The translations under genes and the position numbers were made by a program. The notes under the pieces are model-generated. The model saw only the letters and a program-made list of their open reading frames with translations. It had not been told where the DNA came from and made no database searches. From Chlamydoabsidia padenii (taxonomy: Eukaryota; Mucoromycota; Mucoromycetes; Mucorales; Cunninghamellaceae), in contig JAIWND010000015.1 in the NCBI GenBank assembly GCA_025330725.1, positions 124,001 to 188,000 on the forward strand: a stretch of 64,000 nucleotides of DNA, given 5' to 3'. Numbering within the stretch: the first letter of the stretch is position 1; each line of letters begins with the position of its first letter. Shown here piece after piece: positions 52,213-62,797 of this stretch.

Positions 52213-53127
52213 AATCAGATACCGTTATTGTGTGTGTGTGTGTGTGTGTGGAAGGGTGCCATCTACTTAATAAAAACATTTAACTATAAACTTATATACT
52301 GTCTTTTTGTTTGTGGTTGATCTTGTCTTCAAAACTAGAACGGCGTTTAAAAATCAACATACCAAATGTGTCTAATGAATGATTTCTTGATGCCGTTACA
52401 CATTTTACTTTATCATCATCTACAAAATGAAAAGACTAATTTTAAAATAAAAAGTGGATAGACATTTGGTTGTATACTGCGTCCTGTAGTGAACTTTATG
52501 CAATTGAATGTTTACAATGCTCTGTTTAAAATAGTTCACATCCCACCCAAACGATCTTTTTGATTCCTACGAAACGGAAATCATCCAAAGAGGACATCAC
52601 CTAATCCCTGAGCTTGTATTGGGCTGGATGTGCTGATATTCATGCAGATCGAACATGATACTGGTCTTTTCCATTTTGATTGTATGCCAAAAATGAAAAT
52701 TTAAAGTCCGTTCTCGTTAAAAAATGCTCCATCCGCCTAATCTGAAATTTTTGCCCCTTTTTCTCCTCTTCCTTATATTTTGAACAAGATTCATCTTAAC
52801 TTACTCATTTTGGTTTGTCATGAATCAACCACTATCACTAATATGAAGAAGTTACCTCCCACGATTGGTAAGAATAACCCCTCCCCCTTTGATAGTTGGA
52901 ACATACGTCATTCTTGAACAACCAAACCAAGCTAACTCATTTTTGTATTTGGTTTATCATAGGTCATATGCCTCAATTCGGACGCTTTTCTTTTGTTTGT
53001 TTGTTTCCCTCTGAATCAAGAAAACACATTCAAGGAATCTAGGTAAGGGAAACTGATTTGCAATGTCCCTTGCTCAGATTAACTAACTTGTATTCCTTTT
53101 TTTATATATATTATTAACGGAATGTAG
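52213..53127. other. Intergenic region, SLP phosphatase to PLD
   Basis: A (GT)n repeat at 52229-52250 directly follows the SLP stop. Between 52843 and 53042 lie candidate 5' exons for the PLD gene (ATG 52843, exon 52963-53042) that could not be joined in frame with confidence. Otherwise AT-rich and without a supported gene. Confidence 0.5.
52229..52250 (+). repeat. (GT)n microsatellite in SLP 3' UTR
   Basis: About 11 GT units just beyond the stop codon. Confidence 0.9.
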
Positions 53128-56100
53128 ACAAATAGTATCTACCTCTCAATACCCAAGAAACACGCGAAAGCTACAGTGGCCGTTCTTCCTTTAAAAACAG
53201 CAACCAGCAGCAAACAATCAACGATACCACTAATGACTGGACAGCATCTTCACGATCGGAATAGCAACAAAAAGAATGCTGTGTATTCGGAACAAAGACC
53301 TTCACTACAACGATCAATCAGTCACCCAGGGGAACATATCAAATTGGACGGGAACAGCAAAACATTGAAGCATACAGGTGACCATTGGAAGAAAATCAAA
53401 CGGATGGCACTGGAAAGACTGAACACCTTCTCTGTTGGTACTACAATGATGGATGATAGATTACAAAATCAAGATAAAATGAATGACGCTGGTGTGGTGC
53501 TAAACAGGCGGTTGGAATATAATCTATTACCTGGTGCAATTTTTGCAATGATGGCTCAAAGAGATGAACATGGTTTTCCAAGAATCCCTGTCCTCCTCTC
53601 CTTGGTAAAAGTACAAATCATCGGTGCGGACAATTCTAAACCCAGCGACAAGAAGACATCTCGGAAGATTCGACAGCTCTGTATTGTTGTCAGTTATGGT
53701 AACACTAGATGGATCATCCACCGTCGGTATTGGGATTTCGTCAAGTTGCACTATTCTTATTATGGATACGATTTTACCCACAGTCGACGCCCAGTTGGAT
53801 TACCAGTCTTCCCTGCTCATCCTCAGCTACGACAACACAAAGATCGATATCAAGTTACTCAGCAACAGCAGCACCAAAAACAACAACTCTCGAATCCACC
53901 ATTGTTGAACACCCAAATATCATCTCTATGCAGCATTGACGGCGGTGATCAGCGTAGCACAACAATAGACGATGCTACAATTCGATACGATCTTCAAGTT
54001 GGCAACTATCTATTGCATAAAGAGCATGATCCGAATATACCTTTGACAACTCCTGAATCGCCGGCATCACAAGCCGAAGCAGACTCTTATATTAATCATA
54101 ACCAACAATGTCACAACATTCTGGGTGCAACCAATGTAAATCAACACGACAAACTCTTGGAGCAATACATCGGACAACTGATTCAGGCTACTTTGCATAC
54201 AGGCAATATCAATCGACTATGCAAGTTTTTAGAAATATCAGCACTTGGACTACATCTGAAAGCAACTCAACTTTATGGGCATCATGGAAAAGAAGGATAT
54301 ATGGCAATTGTTGCGCGCACGGACCGTGGGCCCAAACATTCTCGACGATCATGGCCTAGACTTTGTTTTGGATCAAGACCTTCTGGTAACTCGACAGACA
54401 AGGATAATGACAAGCTGAAATGGTTTATTATACGTGATAATTATATGGTTTGTGTAAATCATCCTCATGATGTAAGTATTAACAAAAGTATTCTCTACAT
54501 TACTTTATTTACTAACATGTATTGTCTCATTAGATGGATTACTACGATGTTATATTATTTGAACCTGGATTTCAGATTCAACGAGGCTATACACATCGAT
54601 CTATTAACAAGTTGGATAAACTCAAACTTGCCATCACATCTGCGGCAAAACTCTCTATAGGGCATTCTACTCTTTGCATTCGTACCAATGCTGGTGAAAT
54701 CTATCTCCGCGCCAAGAATGTACGACAAGCGATCCAATTCGAACAATCTTTACTTCAAGCCTGCCGCCAGTCTACTTGGTGCCTTCCACCTCAGCGATTC
54801 AATAGCTTTGCTCCTGTACGTTCCAACTGCTCTACTACTTGGTTTGTGGATGGTAAAGATTACTTTTATCAGATCTCGGTGGCTTTGGAAAATGCGACAA
54901 AACATATCTATATCCATGATTGGTGGCTGGTAAGTTGTGAAAAACAGAGGAATTGGATGTTTTACTAATTAGGTGCTTTGATTGGCTGATGGTTATGTTC
55001 ATAGTCTCCTGAACTGGTAAGATCAACAACAAATCGATGATAAATACATATTTATTAATTATTATTCTTTGTATTAGTACCTCCGACGACCACCGTCTGA
55101 AAATGAACAGTGGCGGCTTGATAATATATTGAAGCGCAAAGCAGAGCAAGGTGTAAAGATATATATCATTGTTTACAAAGAGGTAAAAAAAAAAGGGGGG
55201 GGCCTAATTTGATGTAACAACTCAGCACTAACGAAGATCATTACATTGACACTTTACTCTTTTGGATTAAAGATTGCAATGGCAGTACCGTTATTCTCAC
55301 ACCACACCAAGCAATATCTATTATCTCTATCGAACAACATCTACGTGCAGCGACATCCTTCAAGAACACTCGATATTCTCAGCAAGCAAGACACACTTTT
55401 TTATGCGCATCACGAAAAAATATGCATGGTGGATGGGGTGGTAGCATTTATTGGTGGATTGGATCTTTGCTATGGACGATATGACACCGCACAACACATT
55501 CTGAATGATGATCCTGTCTCGGTTGCCAAACAAACATGGATCGGTAAAGATTACTCGAACCCACGGGTGGATGACTTTCATGCACTGGACAAGCCCTTTG
55601 AAGACAATATCGATAGGTCTTCTCTGCCTCGTATGCCCTGGCACGACATCTCGGTACGAATATGTGGTGAAGCGGCCCGTGATGTGGAACATCACTTTGT
55701 CCAGCGGTGGAACTTTTTACGCCGACGGAAATCAAGCACGCCAAAACGACCGACACCTCTGCTTCTTCCTTATACTACTGATGTACCTGATTTAAATGAT
55801 CCTCGCATTGGCTCGGCTCACTCTGCTTTGCGCACTCAAGTGCAAATACTCCGAAGCGTATCATCATGGAGCTCAGGTGTGGCAACTACTGAACACAGCA
55901 TTATGGACGCCTATGTGGAACTGATAGGTGCATCTAAACACTTTGTTTATATTGGTGAGGGACATAAAATGCTATAAAAACAAGCTGAAATTAACACATA
56001 CTTTTTGTAGAAAACCAGTTCTTTGTCACCTCAACACAATGTGGTACCACCGTAATCGAAAACAAGGTTGGAAACGCATTATACAACCGGATCCTACGTG

Positions 56101-57603
56101 CACATCAAAACAAAGAAACCTGGTATGCTGTGGTTATGATGCCTCTGGTGCCTGAATTCCCTGGAACGTTTGATGGTGCCGATGGAACTACTATTAGATT
56201 GATCATGAGCTCGCAATATCTATCTATTGGACGAGGGCCTGATTCTCTACTGGGTAAATTACGTGCTGCAGGGGTAATGAATACGTCGAACTATATCAAA
56301 TTCTATGGGCTTCGAAACTGGGGGGAATTGAATGGATCTTATGTTACAGAACAAGTCTATATTCATGCAAAGGTAAATACATAGAAGAAGAGGGGGAAAA
56401 GCATCATCATCACATTCTCTTATTATATTTTTATACGTTTTAAGAGAGTTATTCTTCACCATCATCTCACGCTTATTTGTTTACTTGTTTAATTGCTTAT
56501 TTTGTTAGACTATGATTGTGGATGATCGAACTGTTATTATTGGATCAGCTAATATTAATGAAAGATCTATGCTTGGTGTGCGGGACTCTGAAATATGCGC
56601 CTGTATTGAAGATGTGGATTTACTCGACTCGACATTTGGTGGCCAGCCTGTCAAAGTGGGACGATTTGCTCATTCTCTGCGATTACGATTGATGGCGGAA
56701 CATATGGGATTACCGGTCGACGATTGGAATACGGATAAACTTTTGCATCATGCTGGGACAGACAAGGAAGCAACAAAGAAACGCAAGGACTCGACCACAT
56801 GCCACACCCTCCTGCATGAGCCAATGCCTCCGACAGACTCGGATCAAGACACAGCATCCTATCATTTACAAGAATATACTTCAAATCAGGTGATTGATCA
56901 TAAGCTGCTGCAGAACTTGACGACGAATGAAGAACCAACATCATCAATCATCAATCAAATAGACTCGGGGATCACCGACACTGAGTCAACTGCCACCTCA
57001 ACAATAATCGACACTACCTCCTCCACAGTCCGATATACAATGAATGAAGAAGCGCTATCACTTTACAAAGAATGGGCTGCATGGGATACAGATACAGACA
57101 ACAATGGGGATGGATTTAATCACACACCACTGGCTTTACCTCTAATGGTGGTACCCTCTGACAAGAAAAGTACGGAAATAGACTCGACCGACACCCAAGA
57201 GCTTGTCTTTTGCAACAACAATAATGGATTCTGGGCGACGACAGATGACGATATAGTGTTTGCTAGTCTTCGTGATCCATTAATGGAGGCTAGTCAAAAC
57301 ATGTGGCATACACTTGCTCGGCGCAACACAGATCTATTTCGACGGTGCTTTATGGTGAAGCCTGACAATAACGTGCGCACGTGGGCGGCCTTCTCTACCT
57401 TTACCAAAATGTCACGACAGCTTTTGATGGACGGCCAAGTGTCAAAAACGACATCCTTAAACTTCATGCGTCCCTTTGTACCCTATTTATTGAACAAGAT
57501 CAAGGGTCATCTGGTGATTTGGCCGATTGGATTCATGGAAGACGAAGGGGAAAACTTTGTTTTTGCTATGGATAAACTGGCGCCTTTGGAAATCTTTGAT
57601 TAA
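53128..57603 (+). CDS. PLD1: Phospholipase D with PX and PH domains
   Basis: Hydrolyses phosphatidylcholine to phosphatidic acid and choline in traffic and signalling. Order of parts: N-terminal basic Ser-rich region; PX domain ([11 protein letters not shown]...[25 protein letters not shown]); a PH-like region ([20 protein letters not shown], then [16 protein letters not shown]...[16 protein letters not shown]); first catalytic half with [19 protein letters not shown] (HKD motif 1) and [18 protein letters not shown]; second half with [22 protein letters not shown] and [25 protein letters not shown] (HKD motif 2). Both HxKxxxxD motifs are intact. A long Ser/Thr/Asp-rich insertion separates motif 2 from a terminal block near [22 protein letters not shown]. 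The first in-frame Met is 53233; the frame is open from 53128 after an AG acceptor, so upstream exons likely supply the true start. Confidence 0.92.
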
Positions 57604-57941
57604 CGGTAGTTTTATTATTATTATTATTATTATTTGTACCTTTGGCATTCCTACTTTATATCTTTTATCCACATAGCTATTTTATACTACTGCTACTACT
57701 ACTACTTTTTTAATAAATAATACATGTTTTAGAAAATAACCAATGGTTTAGACTTTATTTAACAATGGTAATATAAACACACAAATAGATAACACTACAA
57801 AGAGGGGATTTATATATATAAGGTGGATAGAATGTACATGTGATAGGAAGGCATAGAACAGGGGGTTAAGGATTATTGATAAACATATACAAAATAATAA
57901 ACTACAAGGATATAACTATAAAGTGAGAGTGGGCGGGGGGA
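57604..57941. other. Convergent intergenic region
   Basis: Between the PLD1 and HHCC-protein 3' ends. Contains a (TTA)n repeat at about 57611-57633 and an AATAAATAATA sequence near 57713. Nothing else is supported. Confidence 0.6.
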
Positions 57942-58909
57942 TCAGAAGAAAGGCATTAAACCGGGTTGATTAACAAAAGGAATGGATGGTTGTAGTTGTT
58001 TTGATCCATAATCACAATTGGAGGCCGCCAAAAAGGAAGATCGAGATGGATTCATATATTCATAATTGTCGAGTGAATGACGCATGAATCGTTGATAATC
58101 GATTGTCGGGAATGGGTCAGACTGTAGATAAGAAGTGCCTTGATTTATATACATATCGCTTGATGTTGGTTTTGCTGGTGTGAAGGAAGGAAGTTGTTGT
58201 TGGTTCTCTGTTTGGTTAGATGATGATGTTGATGACGATAAAGATGGATGAATATCCGAGACAGGTTGATCGCCTTTGGTGGTAGAGGTTGGTGAAGAGG
58301 CTGCAGAAGACGATGAAGACGATGAGGATTGATACATGTTGGGTAAGGATGCTTTCATTTGGTAAGAGAAGATATCCGTTTGACCATTTCGTCGAGTAAT
58401 ACAGAATGGACAATGTCGGACAAATCTTGCTATGAGCTCTTTAGGAATCCATGAGAAGCGTTGGCGTACCTATACGGGAGGGGGGTTAGCCTTTTCTTTT
58501 TCTTTTTCCTGTCATACCGCCTATGTATACTTACCAATGCAGATGTCTTGTCACGGCCACCATGATGAGACTGACGATGAGCCCAGATAAGAATAGTATA
58601 GATTTGTTCACGCACCGCTACAGGCTTGTTATCATGACAAACCACCAATCGACCGGTCTGGAAGGATACCAACTGGAACATCTTCTTGACCCAAAACCGG
58701 AATTGTGCAGTGGAGACAGAAGTATTTTTAGGTTCTTGTAATACCTGAAGAATTAAATTGTATCTTTGGCGATCGATTAAAGCTTTATCTCGTTTCTTGA
58801 AGGAGAGGTTGCCCAAGTAGGTTTGCACAATATTATCAAATTCGGATTGGCTGGGGTATTGATTGTCTTCTTGTTGGAAGTGGTATGAGTGTCGTTTATA
58901 GTTTTCCAT
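57942..58909 (-). CDS. Protein with retroelement integrase-like HHCC zinc-binding domain
   Basis: Two exons, start at 58909: MENYKRHSYHFQQEDNQYPSQSEFDNIVQTYLGNLSFKKRDKALIDRQRYNLILQVLQEPKNTSVSTAQFRFWVKKMFQLV...VREQIYTILIWAHRQSHHGGRDKTSAL, then VRQRFSWIPKELIARFVRHCPFC. Together AHRQSHHGGRDKTSALVRQRF...FVRHCPFC forms the His-His-Cys-Cys zinc-binding module found at the N-terminus of Ty3/gypsy-type integrases. No integrase DDE core, protease or reverse transcriptase follows. Instead the rest is a Ser/Asn/Gln-rich tail (MYQSSSSSSSSAASSPT...NQPGLMPFF) typical of regulatory proteins. The N-terminal helical part resembles small cellular proteins of early-diverging fungi, likely domesticated. Function unknown; DNA or protein binding is inference. 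Confidence 0.7.
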
Positions 58910-59461
58910 TAGATTTATATAGAAAGAGTAATATAAAGATGAGGGTGGTTGGGCAGAGAGAGAGAGAGAAAAAAGAAAGAAAGAAAGAAAAAAAAAAAGA
59001 AAAAAAAAAAGAAAAAAAAAAGTGTAAAACAAGTGAAAGAGAAACGAAAGAAATGAATGGACATCCCGCTGATTTTTATCTAATTTTGGAGCGGCGTTTA
59101 AAACGTCCCAACAAGTGGGTGCCAAACTCATGCATGAATGTCGTATACTTAATGCACTACTTTTGAGAACAAAAATATCGATAATGCTGTTATGTTCAAC
59201 TAATAACTACGTGGGGGTTTGAATATAGTCATGTGAGTAAGGCGAGAAATAAGCAAGACGAAATCATTTTGCTATCCCATCCAAACATGGCTTTCATGCT
59301 GATATCAAACTGACCATTTAAGGAGAGCATACCATTGATGGCACGATAAAAAGATGATTTGTCTTGTTGTTTACTCTGATATTCAGCTTCCCCAAGTATG
59401 AGACACACCCTTATTTTTTTCGTTAGAGAAGTGGTTATGTCACGCGTATTGATTCTGTTTT

Positions 59462-59505
<44 letters not shown>

Positions 59506-59667
59506 AGATTGCATCGATGTCATTTTGGTAAGATAGATTAGTCTAGTATCACAAGCCTTCCTGATCAAAATATCCTTCATACAACACCACATCCCCCCCC
59601 TTTTTTTTGATTAGTAAAAGTAAAAGAATATCTTTATTACAAACTAAACAAAAAATAAAAATAGATA
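58910..59667. other. Intergenic region
   Basis: Contains purine-rich A/G tracts at about 58960-59020, GGCGTTTAAAACG near 59092 (weakly like the recurrent element), an A42 homopolymer at 59463-59504, and the 3' UTR of the downstream minus-strand gene. No coding region is supported. Confidence 0.5.
59463..59504 (+). repeat. A42 homopolymer
   Basis: Longest uninterrupted homopolymer in the window, in intergenic DNA. Confidence 0.9.
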
Positions 59668-62487
59668 CTATTCTAGAATTGGTCCATGGAATGTCAAGGG
59701 CCCCACCTCCACGTCGCTTTCAAAGTCGATGTCCTGCATCAAAAGAATATGTATATACTAAAAAAGAAAAAAGAGTGAGAGTAAGATGATGAGTTACTTT
59801 TCTTCACCTCTTTGTTTGGATGCATTAACTGCTGTTGGTTAGATGACACTTGACTTGATGTGTGCAAATTATGTATCTTGTTGTGCCCTGATGTTTGCGT
59901 CCTAAAAGAGTCAAGATAATTCATGTCCATGCTGTGTTTAGATTATTTGACGTGCCTTGTCAATGAATGGTTAGTCTTGAGTTGTCCAAGCGCTGTGTCT
60001 TCTGATGTTGTCTTACCTGCGTGTTGGACTTGGTGTGTGATTACAGTATGATGCTGATGAGTCCTCCATACTCAACTACAATGCACAAAAATGGTTTAAC
60101 TATAAAAAGATATGAGTAAAACAGCGATAGAGTGATGATAATAGTTACCTTTTTTCAATTAGAGTAGCTCAACAAAGTTCCACGACTTGTAAAAGAGAGC
60201 CCATTTGCAAGACGAGACCCACCATCAAAGCGTCATATAAAGAAGTTAATTTATTAATTATCAGTACTTCTGAGATGTTAAAAGAGAGTGGTGGTGCAAA
60301 TACACCAAAAGATCATATTCACACATCATTAGTAATCCATTACAGTTTCGATCTTTTCTTTTTTGACATACCTTTCTTTTCTTTTTCTTTTTTTTTTTTT
60401 TTCGTAATAGACGCTACATTTGATTTAGTTGGTTCCGATGGTAATATTACTGATGGTTTACTAAAGATAAAAAAAAAAAAAAAACAGAAGAGTATCGATC
60501 CATTCAGTCTTTTTTTTTTTCATATGCGGTTTTACCTGACCAGATACTTTTCCCAAACTATGTTAGTGTAGACAAAGCACTAATACATGATGTTGCAGCA
60601 GAATCCGGTTTAATCAAGGTGGTGGATAAATGTTGCAGTGTTTGTTGGTCTGGTCGTAGTATGTAGATGGTTCATCATAGCATCATAGCGGACCAGCCCG
60701 TTCAGCTGATGATCTTGAAGCATCGGAGATCAGAGGTCGTTGTGATTGAAATAAACATCTATAAAAAGTGGTTGTCGAGATGCTGTGTCTGCTGATCCGC
60801 TGAGTCGATTGCCTATTTCCCCCTTTCCAATTATATAGTGATGATTAGCGTGATAATAAAGATTAACGTGTTACTTACTTTTATATTTATCCTGTCATTA
60901 CTTTGGTGTCATAGATTCGCGGTATCGTTTTCTATTTTGTTAAAGGTTGAAGGTTAAATAAAAGTAATGAGATGTTAGATTGAGGGGGAGAGGGAGAGGG
61001 AGAGTTCATACACAACTTACATACATATATCGCCTGATGAAGTGTAAGAATGCTGATTAATCCATTGATATCATAGAATATTTCATCAGTTGACAATCCA
61101 TAGTGAGCCAACCTTGAGAAGAGGCATAAAAAAAGAGGATACGCTGGCACAAGCTTGGTGAGAGTGTAACGATCAAAACAGATACCCGTGTATGATCTGG
61201 TCAAATAAATCAAAGAAACAGGTGATGAGTAGGTGTATAAGCTGTGGGAGGTCATTATCAATGTTATCTGATAGTCAGCTGTGATACCACCAAGATACTG
61301 CCAAAACAAGAAGATCATTGATGATGGAGCTGTTGGTTCGAGGTAGATAGTGTGATAGTATTGACAAAGACCATGCAAGTGATCAACACACACACTCACA
61401 CAGAGAGAGAGAGAGTTTGTTGTCCTTTGGTCGATAAAGTAATCCTTCAAGGTCCAAGCTATGTCAGAATTGGTAAGTAAAGTTTGATATTGACGAGATT
61501 TTTTTTTTTTACAAGTTACCTTTCAGATCAAAGATGCGGAGGGGGGAGCTTCCCGTCCACTACCAAAAAAGGAAGAAGACATCAAGAGGCAAAAGTAGGT
61601 ATACTGTTGATACCACATCCACTGTTTGGCAATATCAATATAGAATAGTAACATACGAGTTTAAAAGGTATTTGCTGAGACCTGATGATTTTGGTTTAAA
61701 AAGGCGTTTTTAATCGTGTTTGTATAAGCTTGAGTGGTAGAAGAAAGATGTCGCGTTTGGAAGAATGTCCGTAATCTACAAACAAGTTTAATAAAAGGAT
61801 TAATGCACTATGTGTTAGTCACATTAAAGGTATTGTCGACTAGAGTAAGTTAGTTTTACCAGTTTGTAGATCATACATTGTATTACTTGCAAGGCCAATT
61901 CATTCGTCAAAAGCAGGGTATGATTTTCAAATGGGGCCAGAGCGGTATGTACTACAATAAAGAATAAAAGAGAGGTAAATACAAGACAGTAAGATATACT
62001 TTTGTATTATATACCAGTAATTATAAAGGCAAGATCAATGTTGGCACAATCTTCAAGTGGAAGAGATAGGAAAGTTAAAAAAGAAGAAAAGAAAGGATAT
62101 ATAACCCCGACAAACAAGTGAACCTTATCCAAATCAGGACCAAGTGCCTAGAATAAAAAAACATGTTTCAAAGACCGCCCGTCTTCTTCATGCAAGAGCA
62201 TCCATAAGCTATACTTAGGCAAGCTTTATCATGCCATCAATAAGAAGGTATCGGAAAGGGTAGACTTCTGGAAAAGAAAAAGTGCATAGTCCTTTATATT
62301 AAAAAGAGATAAAGCATAACAGTACCCAACCTTGAAAAGGGAGTGGAGATGATGAAAATGAAATAGACAACACTCTCACATCGCAGGAGTGTTTCATCCT
62401 TTCTTCAAATCGAACCACCTTTTTGGGTGTTTTGTGCTTTACTTTATGCATTGATGACGACGTATCTCCTTTGATCTTTACTTTCAT
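59668..62487 (-). CDS. Unrecognised multi-exon gene (structure partly resolved)
   Basis: Many short open exons with matching GT-AG signals run down from ATG 62487: MKVKIKGDTSSSMHKVKHKTPKKVVRFEERMKHSC...; a CANIDLAFIITV exon joined to HTALAPFENHTLLLTNELALQVIQCMIYKL; a QTRHLSSTTQAYTNTIKNAF-type exon; the 61345-61030 region with two overlapping coding-like frames (LAHYGLSTDEIFYDINGLISILTLHQAIY being the clearest); Ser/Thr-rich exons near 60800-60560; and a good 3' end: MEDSSASYCNHTPSPTR|SMDMNYLDSFRTQTSGHNK...QQQLMHPNKE|DIDFESDVEVGPLTFHGPILE and TAG at 59668. The frame could not be followed through every splice, and one proposed junction gives a stop. KVVRF near the N-terminus looks like a PP1-docking RVxF motif. 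No family was recognised. It shares a 310-bp upstream region with the adenylyl cyclase gene. Confidence 0.5.
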
Positions 62488-62797
62488 ATTTGCCACGCTT
62501 TTTCATGACCAAATCAAGCCACTTTCTTTCCATTTAGTTTGATTTGGTGTGGTTATTTATAGGTGAGAAGCTACAACAATCATCATAATGGCAAAGCTCA
62601 ATTGTCTTCTATTGCGGCACGATGACAAAATTATTCAAATGCCGACTTTTCACACTTAAAACATTAAAGGCGGGGTGCAAGGGGAGGGTTTTCTTTTTCT
62701 TTCTTCTTTACTTTTTATTTTTACATTTTTATAATATTCATCATTGCTGCTGTTGGAACTCCTATAATAACAACTTCACCTTTGGTTTAGTCTCTTC
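62488..62797. other. Divergent promoter, unrecognised gene / adenylyl cyclase
   Basis: About 310 bp with AGGCGGGGTGCAAGG near 62668 and a T/C-rich segment before the cyclase ATG. No other feature is supported. Confidence 0.55.

Noticed and set aside
59668..62487. Naming the unrecognised gene as a cyclin or transcription factor
   Set aside because: Hydrophobic helical stretches recall such folds but no signature motif is present, so no name is justified.
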